DNA from: an uncultured Ruminococcus sp.
GTDB lineage: Bacteria > Bacillota > Clostridia > Oscillospirales > Ruminococcaceae
Length of the DNA: 43,207 nt
Reading direction: 5' to 3'
Assembly: GCF_902762735.1 (NCBI RefSeq)
Contig: NZ_CACWPP010000012.1
Span: forward strand, 1-43,207
This document shows positions 21,533 to 28,515 of this stretch, piece by piece. The stretch's first letter is position 1. The number at the start of each line of letters is the position of its first letter. A program made the translations under genes and the position numbers. The notes under the pieces were generated by a model. It saw nothing but the letters and a program-made list of their open reading frames with translations. It was not told where the DNA came from and ran no database searches.

Positions 21533-22077
21533 GAAGAGTCAATGCAGTCATAAGTATGCTGATACTGGCGCTTTTTCTCTTTCATGGAGTGGTCGGCGGT
21601 TTTCAGCTGGCGGGCGTTATGGAGGGCGGAAATGCCCTGATGCAGAACCTCGCCCATATAATGGAAGCGATGATAGGGCTGCATTTGCTTATCGGCACAA
21701 AGCTGACTGTTGACACGGTGATAGCCATGAAAAAGTCGGGTACGCATTATTACAAGGAGAACAGGCTTTTCTGGCTGAGAAGAGTCAGCGGCTTTGCTTG
21801 TATGGTGTTCATAGCGCTCCACATCATGCTGTTTGTCGGCAAAAATGACGGTGTTTACCGCCTGAACTTCTTCGGCGGCTTACAGCTGGCAACGCAGATA
21901 CTGCTGGTGCTTTCCATCGCGGTGCATGTGATAAGCAACGCAAAACCGATGCTTCTCAGCTTCGGCACAAAGTCGTATAAAGAACTTGGCATCGACCTTG
22001 CGGTGATATTATCGGGCATACTGCTGTTCACAGGGGTGTGCTTTGTGATATATTATTTCAGGTGGAAGATGATATAA
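21529..22077 (+). CDS. Cytochrome b-like membrane subunit (fumarate reductase/succinate dehydrogenase anchor type)
   Basis: 182 residues from GTG 21529, overlapping the previous stop by 4 nt (GTGA), so translation is coupled. Five membrane segments (about 8-28, 40-58, 84-104, 115-137, 155-177). Histidines inside or at membrane edges are H19 (LFHG), H43 (LAHIM), H52 (GLHL), H98 (ALHIM) and H133 (AVHVI). The pattern suits one or two bis-His hemes b as in diheme FrdC/SdhC anchors. Quinol or menaquinol oxidation is plausible. The flavoprotein and iron-sulfur genes follow nearby, at 22535 and 24264. Confidence 0.75.
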   Translation: MRRVNAVISMLILALFLFHGVVGGFQLAGVMEGGNALMQNLAHIMEAMIGLHLLIGTKLTVDTVIAMKKSGTHYYKENRLFWLRRVSGFACMVFIALHIMLFVGKNDGVYRLNFFGGLQLATQILLVLSIAVHVISNAKPMLLSFGTKSYKELGIDLAVILSGILLFTGVCFVIYYFRWKMI

Positions 22078-22088
22078 TGGCGCTTTTT

Positions 22089-22121
22089 TAATTCATAATT
22101 CATAATTCACAATTCATAATT
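22089..22121 (+). repeat. Short AT-rich tandem repeat (AATTCATAATTCAT type)
   Basis: Run of AATTCATAATTCATAATTCA units, like that at 19474-19510. It begins the repeat-rich 457-nt gap before the flavoprotein gene. Confidence 0.8.
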
Positions 22122-22141
22122 GTTGGCATGGGCGAAAGTTT

Positions 22142-22188
22142 GCCGTTCTGCCGCAAGCGGGTAAGAACGGCAAGCGGGTAAGAACGGC
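22142..22188 (+). repeat. 17-nt tandem duplication with a competing hairpin
   Basis: AAGCGGGTAAGAACGGC occurs twice back to back (22155-22171, 22172-22188). GCCGTTCT at 22142 is complementary to AGAACGGC in either copy, so two mutually exclusive hairpins are possible. Confidence 0.7.
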
Positions 22189-22232
22189 AATCATCGCGAT
22201 GGGCGGTCATCGCTTAACCGCGTAAACAGGCG

Positions 22233-22352
22233 CTTGTGACGACTTGTGACGGGTTGACGGCATTTTGCAATACTTCTTTATATATTTATTATTTTTCTTT
22301 TTCTATGTGAAAGGAATATAAAAACCCGTCAAACCCGTCACAACCCGTCACG
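22233..22352 (+). repeat. Tandem hairpin element, copy 1 (arms of the ACCCGTCA type)
   Basis: Left arm with TTGTGACG and GTGACGGGTTGACGG, a conserved T-rich core (22261-22322), then a right arm with three ACCCGTCA-like units. The arms are complementary over about 26 nt. The core, with ACTTCTTTATATAT and CTATGTGAAAGGAATATAAA, is shared with copy 2 although the arms are not. Confidence 0.75.
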
Positions 22353-22367
22353 GAGGGGCTAAAGGCT

Positions 22368-22490
22368 GATGTATGGAGGGTCATGGAAGGGTCGGGGCGT
22401 TTTGCAGGACTTCTTTATATATTATATTTTTCTTTTTTCTATGTGAAAGAAATATAAAGACCTTGCAAACCTTCCATACCCTTCCATAGG
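22368..22490 (+). repeat. Tandem hairpin element, copy 2 (arms of the CTTCCATA type)
   Basis: Left arm TATGGAGGGTCATGGAAGG, a core almost identical to copy 1 (TTTTGCAGGACTTCTTTATA and CTATGTGAAAGAAATATAAA), and a right arm of CCTTCCATACCCTTCCATA. The arms are complementary to each other but unrelated to those of copy 1. It ends 45 nt before the start of the flavoprotein gene. Confidence 0.75.
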
Positions 22491-22534
22491 ATATGAAACG
22501 TACTGTCAGATATTGGGAAAAGGTTGAACGGCTT

Positions 22535-24082
22535 ATGGAAAAGACTATCATTATCGGCGCGGGGCTTTCGGGGCTGACGGCGGCTATCACCCTTGCGAAG
22601 GGCGGGCGGCACTGTCGGCTGGTATCACTGCAAGCCTCTGAAAGGGCGCAGTCGGTGCTTGCTGAGGGCGGCATCAATGCGGCGCTGGACGTTATGGGCG
22701 AGGGCGACAGTCCGCAGTACCATTTTGAAGATACCATGAAAGGCGGGGTGTACCTCGCTGATGAAAACGCTGTCAGGCGGCTGACTGAGGGTGCGCCCGA
22801 AGTCGTGCGGTGGCTGGCGGGGCTTGGTGTGCCTTTCAACATGGCTGAGGGTCATCTCGTTCAGCGAAATTTCGGCGGGCAGAAGAAAAAGCGCACCGCT
22901 TACGCCAAAAGCAGTACAGGCAAGATGATAATGTCGGCGCTGATAGATGAAGCGCGAAAGTACGAAGCATCGGGGCTTATCGAGCGCTTCCCGCACCACG
23001 AGTTCATTGAAGCCGTTATTGAGGACGGCGTATGTAAAGGGGCGGTGGTGCGCGACTGCTATGCCGACAAGTCTGCGGTAATGCGGGGGAAAGTGATAAT
23101 GTGCTGCGGCGGAATGGCAGGGCTGTTCCCGAATATGACCACAGGTACGACACAAAACAGCGGCTATGCGGCGGCAAAGCTGTTTGAACAGGGGGTCATC
23201 TTCGGCAACGCGGAGATGCTCCAATACCACCCGACGACCATCGGCATACCCGACAAGCGCTGTCTTGTCACCGAAGCGGCACGCGGCGAGGGCGGCAGGC
23301 TGTATATCGAGAGGGGCGGCGAAAAGTGGTATTTCATGGAAGAAAAATACCCAGAGCTGAAAAACCTGATGCCCCGCGATGTCGTTTCGCGCGAGATGTA
23401 CTTCGTAAGGCGGCGGGAGGACTGCGGCGACACGGTTTATCTGGATATGACGGGGCTTTCTGCCGAGATATGGCAAAAGCGTCTGCCCGACCTGCGCGCC
23501 GAGATAATACACTATCTCGCCATCGACCCTGCCGAGAAGCCTGTGCCTGTCCATGAGGGCATACACTATTTTATGGGCGGCATCTACACCGATGTGAACC
23601 ATCGCACCAATATCAGCGGGCTGTATGCGGCGGGCGAGTGTACCTGCCAGTATCACGGTGCTAACCGTCTGGGCGGGAATTCGATGCTGGGGGCTGTTTT
23701 CGGCGGAAAGACTGCCGCTGAGGATATACTTGCGGGTGACGAGGGCGAAAATTCGGACGAGACAGAGTTTTCGGGGGACTGCCATGCCGATGAACCGAGC
23801 GAAGCGGTCAGAAAAGAACTGGGCGAAATATTGTACTCAGGACTGGGCATAGTCAGGAGCGAAGCGGGTATCGACTCAGCTATTGCAGGGCTTGACGCAC
23901 TTGAAAAGCGCGAAGGCATCTTCCCGCGTACAAGGCTGGGACGAGCGATGCTGATGTCGGCAAAAGCCCGAAAAGAGAGTCGCGGTGCCCATTACCGCGA
24001 GGATCACCCCGACAAGGACGAAAGCCTGCGTTCTCCCACTTTTTCATGGTGCGAGGGCGGCGAAGTCAGGGTGAAGATATAG
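22535..24082 (+). CDS. Fumarate reductase/succinate dehydrogenase-type flavoprotein subunit
   Basis: 515 residues from ATG 22535 (AAAAGG 11 nt upstream; the in-frame ATG at 22493 has no ribosome site and lies at the end of the hairpin repeat). FAD motif GAGLSG at 8-13, substrate-site segments AEGGINAALD, LQYHPTTIG, TEAARGEGGRLY, VSREMYFVRR, HYFMGGIYTD and GECTCQYHGANRLGGNS. The LGGNS and GEC forms favour FrdA/SdhA over L-aspartate oxidase (NadB). The His that binds FAD covalently in FrdA is replaced by Gln (Q39 in ERAQSVLAEGG), so FAD is probably held non-covalently. The partner subunit is at 24264. Confidence 0.85.
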   Translation: MEKTIIIGAGLSGLTAAITLAKGGRHCRLVSLQASERAQSVLAEGGINAALDVMGEGDSPQYHFEDTMKGGVYLADENAVRRLTEGAPEVVRWLAGLGVPFNMAEGHLVQRNFGGQKKKRTAYAKSSTGKMIMSALIDEARKYEASGLIERFPHHEFIEAVIEDGVCKGAVVRDCYADKSAVMRGKVIMCCGGMAGLFPNMTTGTTQNSGYAAAKLFEQGVIFGNAEMLQYHPTTIGIPDKRCLVTEAARGEGGRLYIERGGEKWYFMEEKYPELKNLMPRDVVSREMYFVRRREDCGDTVYLDMTGLSAEIWQKRLPDLRAEIIHYLAIDPAEKPVPVHEGIHYFMGGIYTDVNHRTNISGLYAAGECTCQYHGANRLGGNSMLGAVFGGKTAAEDILAGDEGENSDETEFSGDCHADEPSEAVRKELGEILYSGLGIVRSEAGIDSAIAGLDALEKREGIFPRTRLGRAMLMSAKARKESRGAHYREDHPDKDESLRSPTFSWCEGGEVRVKI

Positions 24083-24152
24083 CTTCTGCACTGACACGGA
24101 ATAACTGTCAAAAAATTACTTTAGACTTTGAAAAATGTCGGCAGAGTGTACA

Positions 24153-24181
24153 TTGACTTTATCGGCTTGCTGTGATATAAT
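24153..24181 (+). promoter_or_regulatory. Promoter before the iron-sulfur subunit gene
   Basis: TTGACT, 17 nt, TATAAT. It separates the iron-sulfur subunit and the genes after it from the flavoprotein gene, which ends at 24082. Confidence 0.9.
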
Positions 24182-24263
24182 TCCTATAAAGCAGAGTTAA
24201 ATTATAGGAGATTTTCGGCAAGGTCGGGAAAATGCCTGAAACAGGCGAAAGGGAGTGAACGTG

Positions 24264-24980
24264 ATGACCACCGAACTGAAAATTCTCAGGCGTGAAAGCG
24301 CTCAGGAAAAAGCCTGTTGGCAGAGTTTCATATTTGAGACAGATGATGAAAACGCCGCTGTTTCCACTGCGCTGACAGCCTTAAATGCACGCGCCGAACT
24401 GAAAGACAAGGACGGCAAGCCTGCAAAGCCCATCAGATGGGAGTGCAGCTGTCTGCAAAAGAAGTGCGGTGCATGCGCGATGGTCATAAACGGCAGTCCG
24501 CGTCTTGCCTGTGACAGCAAGCTGAAAGAACTCGGCAGTGTTGTGACGGTCGAGCCGCTGAGGAAATTCCCTGTGGTGGCTGACCTGATAGTTGACAGAA
24601 AGGCGATGTTAGACAGCCTGCGCGAGATGTCGGTATGGCTGAAAAGCGAGCTTGCTCCCGATGAAAAAACGCAGGAGATCGCCTACGAAGCATCGGGCTG
24701 TTTGCAGTGCGGGTGCTGTCTGGAGGTCTGCCCGAACTTCTATGCGGGCGGCAAATTCGTCGGCATGGCTGGCGGAGTGCCTGTTTCGCGGCTGATAGAA
24801 CAGCTCCCGAAAGATGAAAAGCGCGATATTCTGAAAGAGTACCGCAGGCGGGTCTATGCGGGGTGCGGGAAATCGCTGGCGTGCAGGAAGGTCTGTCCTG
24901 CGGGGCTTGACATCGAGAAACTGCTGGTCAACTCAAACGCCGCCGCCGCATGGAAGTCGCTGTTTTGGCGCAAAAAGTGA
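24264..24980 (+). CDS. Fumarate reductase/succinate dehydrogenase-type iron-sulfur subunit
   Basis: 238 residues from ATG 24264 (GGGAG 8 nt upstream; the GTG codons at 24255 and 24261 are worse placed). The plant-type 2Fe-2S set is C63, C68, C71, C83 (C-x4-C-x2-C-x11-C). A first ferredoxin cluster has C146, C149, C152, C156 followed by Pro, with an extra C151. The third has C201, C207, C211 followed by Pro. This is the standard three-cluster FrdB/SdhB layout. It should carry electrons between the flavoprotein at 22535 and a membrane cytochrome b, probably that at 21529. Its end overlaps the next gene. Confidence 0.92.
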   Translation: MTTELKILRRESAQEKACWQSFIFETDDENAAVSTALTALNARAELKDKDGKPAKPIRWECSCLQKKCGACAMVINGSPRLACDSKLKELGSVVTVEPLRKFPVVADLIVDRKAMLDSLREMSVWLKSELAPDEKTQEIAYEASGCLQCGCCLEVCPNFYAGGKFVGMAGGVPVSRLIEQLPKDEKRDILKEYRRRVYAGCGKSLACRKVCPAGLDIEKLLVNSNAAAAWKSLFWRKK

Positions 24981-25876
24981 ACAGGCTGGGGCTTTGGCTG
25001 TTCGCGGCGGTCTATTTTGGGGTGACTGCTTGCGGGCTGACGCTGGCGGTGAGGGCATCTCAGCCGCGTTATCACTATGAGGTCAGGCAAGACCTCAGCG
25101 TACATTTTGACAATGCCGATAAAGTCATCGAGAAAGTGCGCTTACGCCTGAAAGAGCGGGCAGAAGTCATACGCATAACATACAGCGCCCAAAACAGCAG
25201 TCTTGATGATACAGATAAAATAGTTCGTGAGCTGATGCGATTCGCCTGCGCCGAGACAGACCGTCCCGACGAAGGCGATTATATTGGGTGTCAGTTAGGT
25301 GGATATAACTCTGCTTTCACCGAAGAAAAAGCCGATGGCGGTCACAGGAACGTCATTGAGATAACGCCGATATATTTTACTGATGCCGCGCAGGAAAGCG
25401 AGACAGACAGCGCTGTAAAGGCAGTGCTTGAAAGTCTGGGGCTGTCTGATGATGCGGGCGATGAGGAGAAGGTCAGGGCTGTTTATGACTGGGTATGCGA
25501 CAATGTGCAGTATGACCATATCCACCGCCGAAATGACAGCTACCGACTGCGTTCGGCGGCATACGGGGCGCTGGTTTACAGGCGGGCGACCTGCATGGGC
25601 TATGCGGTGACGGTATACCGTCTTTTGCGGGAACTGGGTGTCGGCTGTCGGGTCATAACAGGTGATGCGGCGGGGGAGTACCACGCATGGAACATCGTAT
25701 GTATTGACGGCGAGTGGTACAACGCTGATGCCACATGGGATTCTATGGGCGGCGGACGGGAGAACTATCTTAAAAGCGACAGTGACTTCGGTGAACATGT
25801 GAGGGAAGAAAAGTTCGATACAGCCGAATTTCGGGCGATGTACCCGATGGCTGTCACAAGTCTGAAAGGAAAGTAA
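24950..25876 (+). CDS. Membrane-anchored transglutaminase-like protein
   Basis: 308 residues from ATG 24950, overlapping the iron-sulfur gene by 31 nt; a GTG at 24977 overlapping its stop (GTGA) is an equally good start, giving 299 residues. A hydrophobic segment near residues 13-35 anchors the protein. A transglutaminase-like core follows: the catalytic Cys in RATCMGYAV, the His in EYHAWNIV and the Asp in YNADATWD. It also has the domain linker VYDWVCDNVQYD. Such domains act as proteases or cross-linkers in the cell envelope. Why it is joined to an electron-transfer subunit is not evident. Confidence 0.8.
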   Translation: MEVAVLAQKVNRLGLWLFAAVYFGVTACGLTLAVRASQPRYHYEVRQDLSVHFDNADKVIEKVRLRLKERAEVIRITYSAQNSSLDDTDKIVRELMRFACAETDRPDEGDYIGCQLGGYNSAFTEEKADGGHRNVIEITPIYFTDAAQESETDSAVKAVLESLGLSDDAGDEEKVRAVYDWVCDNVQYDHIHRRNDSYRLRSAAYGALVYRRATCMGYAVTVYRLLRELGVGCRVITGDAAGEYHAWNIVCIDGEWYNADATWDSMGGGRENYLKSDSDFGEHVREEKFDTAEFRAMYPMAVTSLKGK

Positions 25877-25882
25877 TGTAAA

Positions 25883-26287
25883 ATGAAGAGAAAAGCTATT
25901 GAATGGATATTGGGAGTTCTGCTTCTGGGGTGCAGTCTTTGCCTCAGCGTTGGTGTAAAGCTGGTGTTCCACGCCTGCGGTCCGAAAGACGACGGCAGTT
26001 TTATGACCTGCCACTGGGCTGAACAGGCTGTGCTGGTCATCGGCGGCGCTATGACTGTCATTTCTTTGCTGGTGCTGTTTGTGACAAACGGCGGCATGCG
26101 CAGGGGACTGGCGCTGGCGCTGGCACCTCTGGGGATAGGCGCGGCACTTATACCCAACACCATGATAAAGCTATGCATGATGAACGATATGCACTGCCAT
26201 GCGGTGATGAAGCCTGCGGTCATAATATTCGGCATAACGGCGGCAGTACTGGGTGCTGTTTACGCACTGGTCGGCAAAAAAGACTGA
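25883..26287 (+). CDS. DUF4418 membrane protein
   Basis: 134 residues, 6 nt after the transglutaminase-like gene. Four membrane segments. The DUF4418 pattern is visible: FHACGPKDDGSFMTCHWAEQ after the first helix and KLCMMNDMHCHAVMKP near the third. The Cys, His and Met residues (MTCHW, CMMNDMHCHAVM) look like soft-metal ligands. DUF4418 genes regularly precede an FtsX permease and ATPase in anaerobes, as here. The substrate is unknown; copper, iron or a metal-dependent envelope step is possible. Confidence 0.85.
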   Translation: MKRKAIEWILGVLLLGCSLCLSVGVKLVFHACGPKDDGSFMTCHWAEQAVLVIGGAMTVISLLVLFVTNGGMRRGLALALAPLGIGAALIPNTMIKLCMMNDMHCHAVMKPAVIIFGITAAVLGAVYALVGKKD

Positions 26288-26372
26288 CTTGCGGCTGACG
26301 GCAAAGCAGTCCCCCGAAAAGGATAGCCCCTCAGCGCTGTCTGATTATAAATGTCTCTGAAATTGGCAGTGT

Positions 26373-26406
26373 ATTGCTTTCCCCCGCAGAAGTCAGGGAA
26401 AACAAT
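26373..26406 (+). repeat. Decayed family 3 core hairpin
   Basis: ATTGCTTTCCC and GGGAAAACAAT, complementary with one mismatch, flanked by GTGT. It resembles the core hairpins of families 2 and 3. It sits in the 195-nt gap between the DUF4418 and permease genes. Confidence 0.55.
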
Positions 26407-26482
26407 ATGAAAAACGAAAATTTCGCGTTAACGGCAATACACATCTTTATCGAGAAACAAATTATAACATGGAGAATGAAAA

Positions 26483-27679
26483 ATGAAAAGTCTGGCAATA
26501 AAAAATCTAAAGGGCAGACCTGTTCGCACCGCTGTGCTGATGGTGCTGGCGGCACTGCTGAGTTTCACGGCGCTGGGCGGCACGCTGGTGGTGGCAAGTC
26601 TCGGCAAGGGACTTGACTCGCTGAAAGCCCGTCTTGGTGCAGATGTGATGGTCGTGCCGAAAGAAGCCACCATGAAAAAGAAGTTCGAGGACATCGTATT
26701 GCAGGGAAGCACGGGTTATTTTTATATGAGTTATGCCCTTGCCGACGAAGTGATACAGCGTGAGGGAGTTGGGCAGGTGTCGCCGCAGTTTTTTCTGGCT
26801 TCGACAGGTTCGAGCTGCTGTTCGATACCTGTACAGATAATCGGATTTGACCCCGCTACCGATTTTACTGTAAGTCCCTGGATAAAGCGTACTTACGGCG
26901 GTGAACTGGGCAAATACGACATCGTGGCGGGCAGTGACCTCAATGCCTTTGTGGGCGATAAGCTGAGTTTCTACGGCGTTGAATGCACTGTTGCCGCAAA
27001 GCTGGAAAAGACAGGCACTTCCTACGATACGACGGTATTCACCAATAAGGACACCATCACTGCGCTGATACAGTCATCACTGGACAAGGGTATGAACGAT
27101 TTCAAGGACACAGACCCCGAAAAAGCTGTCTCCTGCCTGATGATAAATGCGGCTGACGGCACTTCGCCCGAAGAACTGGTAAACGATATAAATATCCACT
27201 GCAAAAAGGTCAGGGCTTTCAGGTCGGGCGACATGATAAGCGGCATCGCGGGGAGTCTTGGCGGCGTTTCGCAGATGATACGACTGCTTATCGCGGCGGT
27301 ATGGGTGCTGGGCATAGTGATACTTCTGCTGGCATTCACCATGAGCGTAAACGAGCGCAAAAAGGAGTTCGCGGTACTTCGGGTAATGGGTGCATCGCGG
27401 GCAAAGCTGGCGGGACTGGTGCTTAAAGAAGCACTCTGCACCTGTCTGGGCGGCAGTCTTATAGGCGCTGTTGTCGGACTGCTGGTGCTTCTGCCTTTCA
27501 ACGGCGTTATCGAAAAGACACTTGCACTGCCGTTTCTTCTGCCAAATGCGGGGAGCATAACGGGCTTTGCCGTTTCAGCTGTTGCCCTTTCGGTAATATC
27601 GGGTGCAGCGGCGGCGGCTGTCAGCGCATGGCGGGTCAGCCGCATCGACACGGGGCTTATTCTTAGGGGGGACAACTGA
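26483..27679 (+). CDS. ABC transporter permease, FtsX/MacB type (third)
   Basis: 398 residues, with GGAG 9 nt before the ATG. N-terminal helix (about 15-38), an extracytoplasmic domain beginning RLGADVMVVPKEATM, and three C-terminal helices with the FtsX segment RKKEFAVLRVMGASRAKLAG. It is a paralogue of the permeases at 16991 and 18302, sharing the GAx(x)xVVPKE opening. The stop overlaps the next start by 1 nt. As a single permease it would form a homodimer with the adjacent ATPase. Confidence 0.92.
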   Translation: MKSLAIKNLKGRPVRTAVLMVLAALLSFTALGGTLVVASLGKGLDSLKARLGADVMVVPKEATMKKKFEDIVLQGSTGYFYMSYALADEVIQREGVGQVSPQFFLASTGSSCCSIPVQIIGFDPATDFTVSPWIKRTYGGELGKYDIVAGSDLNAFVGDKLSFYGVECTVAAKLEKTGTSYDTTVFTNKDTITALIQSSLDKGMNDFKDTDPEKAVSCLMINAADGTSPEELVNDINIHCKKVRAFRSGDMISGIAGSLGGVSQMIRLLIAAVWVLGIVILLLAFTMSVNERKKEFAVLRVMGASRAKLAGLVLKEALCTCLGGSLIGAVVGLLVLLPFNGVIEKTLALPFLLPNAGSITGFAVSAVALSVISGAAAAAVSAWRVSRIDTGLILRGDN

Positions 27680-28350
27680 TGGAACTGACAGCTGAAAAAG
27701 TCACGCGGGAATTTGTTCGCCCAAGCGGTAAGACAAACAGATTTTTTGCGGTAAAGGAGACCGACTTCGCGCTTCAGTCGGGCAGGCTGACGGTGCTGAT
27801 GGGGCGTTCGGGAAGCGGCAAGACCACTCTGCTGAACATGCTTTCGGGTCTGCTGATGCCGTCATCGGGCAGGATAACTGCTGACGGCAAAGACCTCTAC
27901 GCCATGCCCGATAAGGAGCTTTCGCGGTTCAGGTGTGAGCATTTCGGCGTTATACCGCAGGGGCAGACTGCTATTCACAGCCTGACTGTCACTGAGAATA
28001 TCCTTTTGCCGTTCGCACTTTACGGTGATGCCCCCGATGAAGCCCGCGCCCGTCAGCTAATGGAGCGGCTGGATATTGCTGACCTTGCAAACGCCCGTCC
28101 CGCCGAACTTTCGGGCGGTGAACTCAGGCGAGTGGCGATAGCAAGAGCGCTGGTGCGCAAGCCCTCACTGATATTTGCCGATGAACCCACAGGCGATCTC
28201 GATGACGAGAACACCGCAGAAGTGTTCCGCTTTCTGAAAGAGTGCGCCTCTGAGGGCGCGGCAGTGCTGGTAGTCACCCACGAGAACGATGCTAAGGGTT
28301 ACGCCGACATAATGCTGAAAATGTCGGCAGGCGAGCTTACACAGGAATAA
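27679..28350 (+). CDS. ABC transporter ATPase (LolD/MacB type)
   Basis: 223 residues. Walker A GRSGSGKTT, signature LSGGELRRV, Walker B LIFADEPTG, His switch VVTHENDA. Its ATG overlaps the permease stop (27679), so the two subunits are translationally coupled. It is followed by a strong terminator at 28356, which closes the island. It differs from the ATPase at 19871, so each permease set appears to have its own motor. Confidence 0.94.
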   Translation: MELTAEKVTREFVRPSGKTNRFFAVKETDFALQSGRLTVLMGRSGSGKTTLLNMLSGLLMPSSGRITADGKDLYAMPDKELSRFRCEHFGVIPQGQTAIHSLTVTENILLPFALYGDAPDEARARQLMERLDIADLANARPAELSGGELRRVAIARALVRKPSLIFADEPTGDLDDENTAEVFRFLKECASEGAAVLVVTHENDAKGYADIMLKMSAGELTQE

Positions 28351-28355
28351 AAACA

Positions 28356-28394
28356 CGGCGCTGAAACTGTCATGGTTCAGCGCCGTTATTTTTT
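28356..28394 (+). terminator. Terminator closing the iron/ABC island
   Basis: Stem CGGCGCTGAA/TTCAGCGCCG with loop ACTGTCATGG, then TTATTTTTT. Confidence 0.93.
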
Positions 28395-28395
28395 A

Positions 28396-28510
28396 TATCC
28401 CAATTTGGTTGTGTGTTGTTGCCCGCCTGCGGTTGGGGGAAAAGAATACCGTCAGCTGTTGCTGCCCCATCACAAGGCTGTTTAGTGCAGTGTGTCAGCG
28501 GGACGATCTT
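28396..28510. repeat. Hybrid palindromic element (family 3 left end, family 2 right end)
   Basis: Begins CCCAATTTGGTTGTGT, the family 3 end, followed by a decayed core (GTTGTTGCCCGCC with GGTTGGGGGAAAAG). It ends with GTGTGTCAGCGGGACGATC, which is the family 2 end (complement of TATCCCGCTGACACAC). It lies between convergent genes. Confidence 0.65.
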
Positions 28511-28515
28511 ATTTT

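Noticed and set aside
22535-24082. L-aspartate oxidase (NadB) as the identity of the flavoprotein
   Set aside because: HYFMGGI, GECTCQYHGANRLGGNS and the adjacent three-cluster iron-sulfur gene favour FrdA/SdhA. No nadA or nadC is present. A distant NadB relation is not fully excluded.
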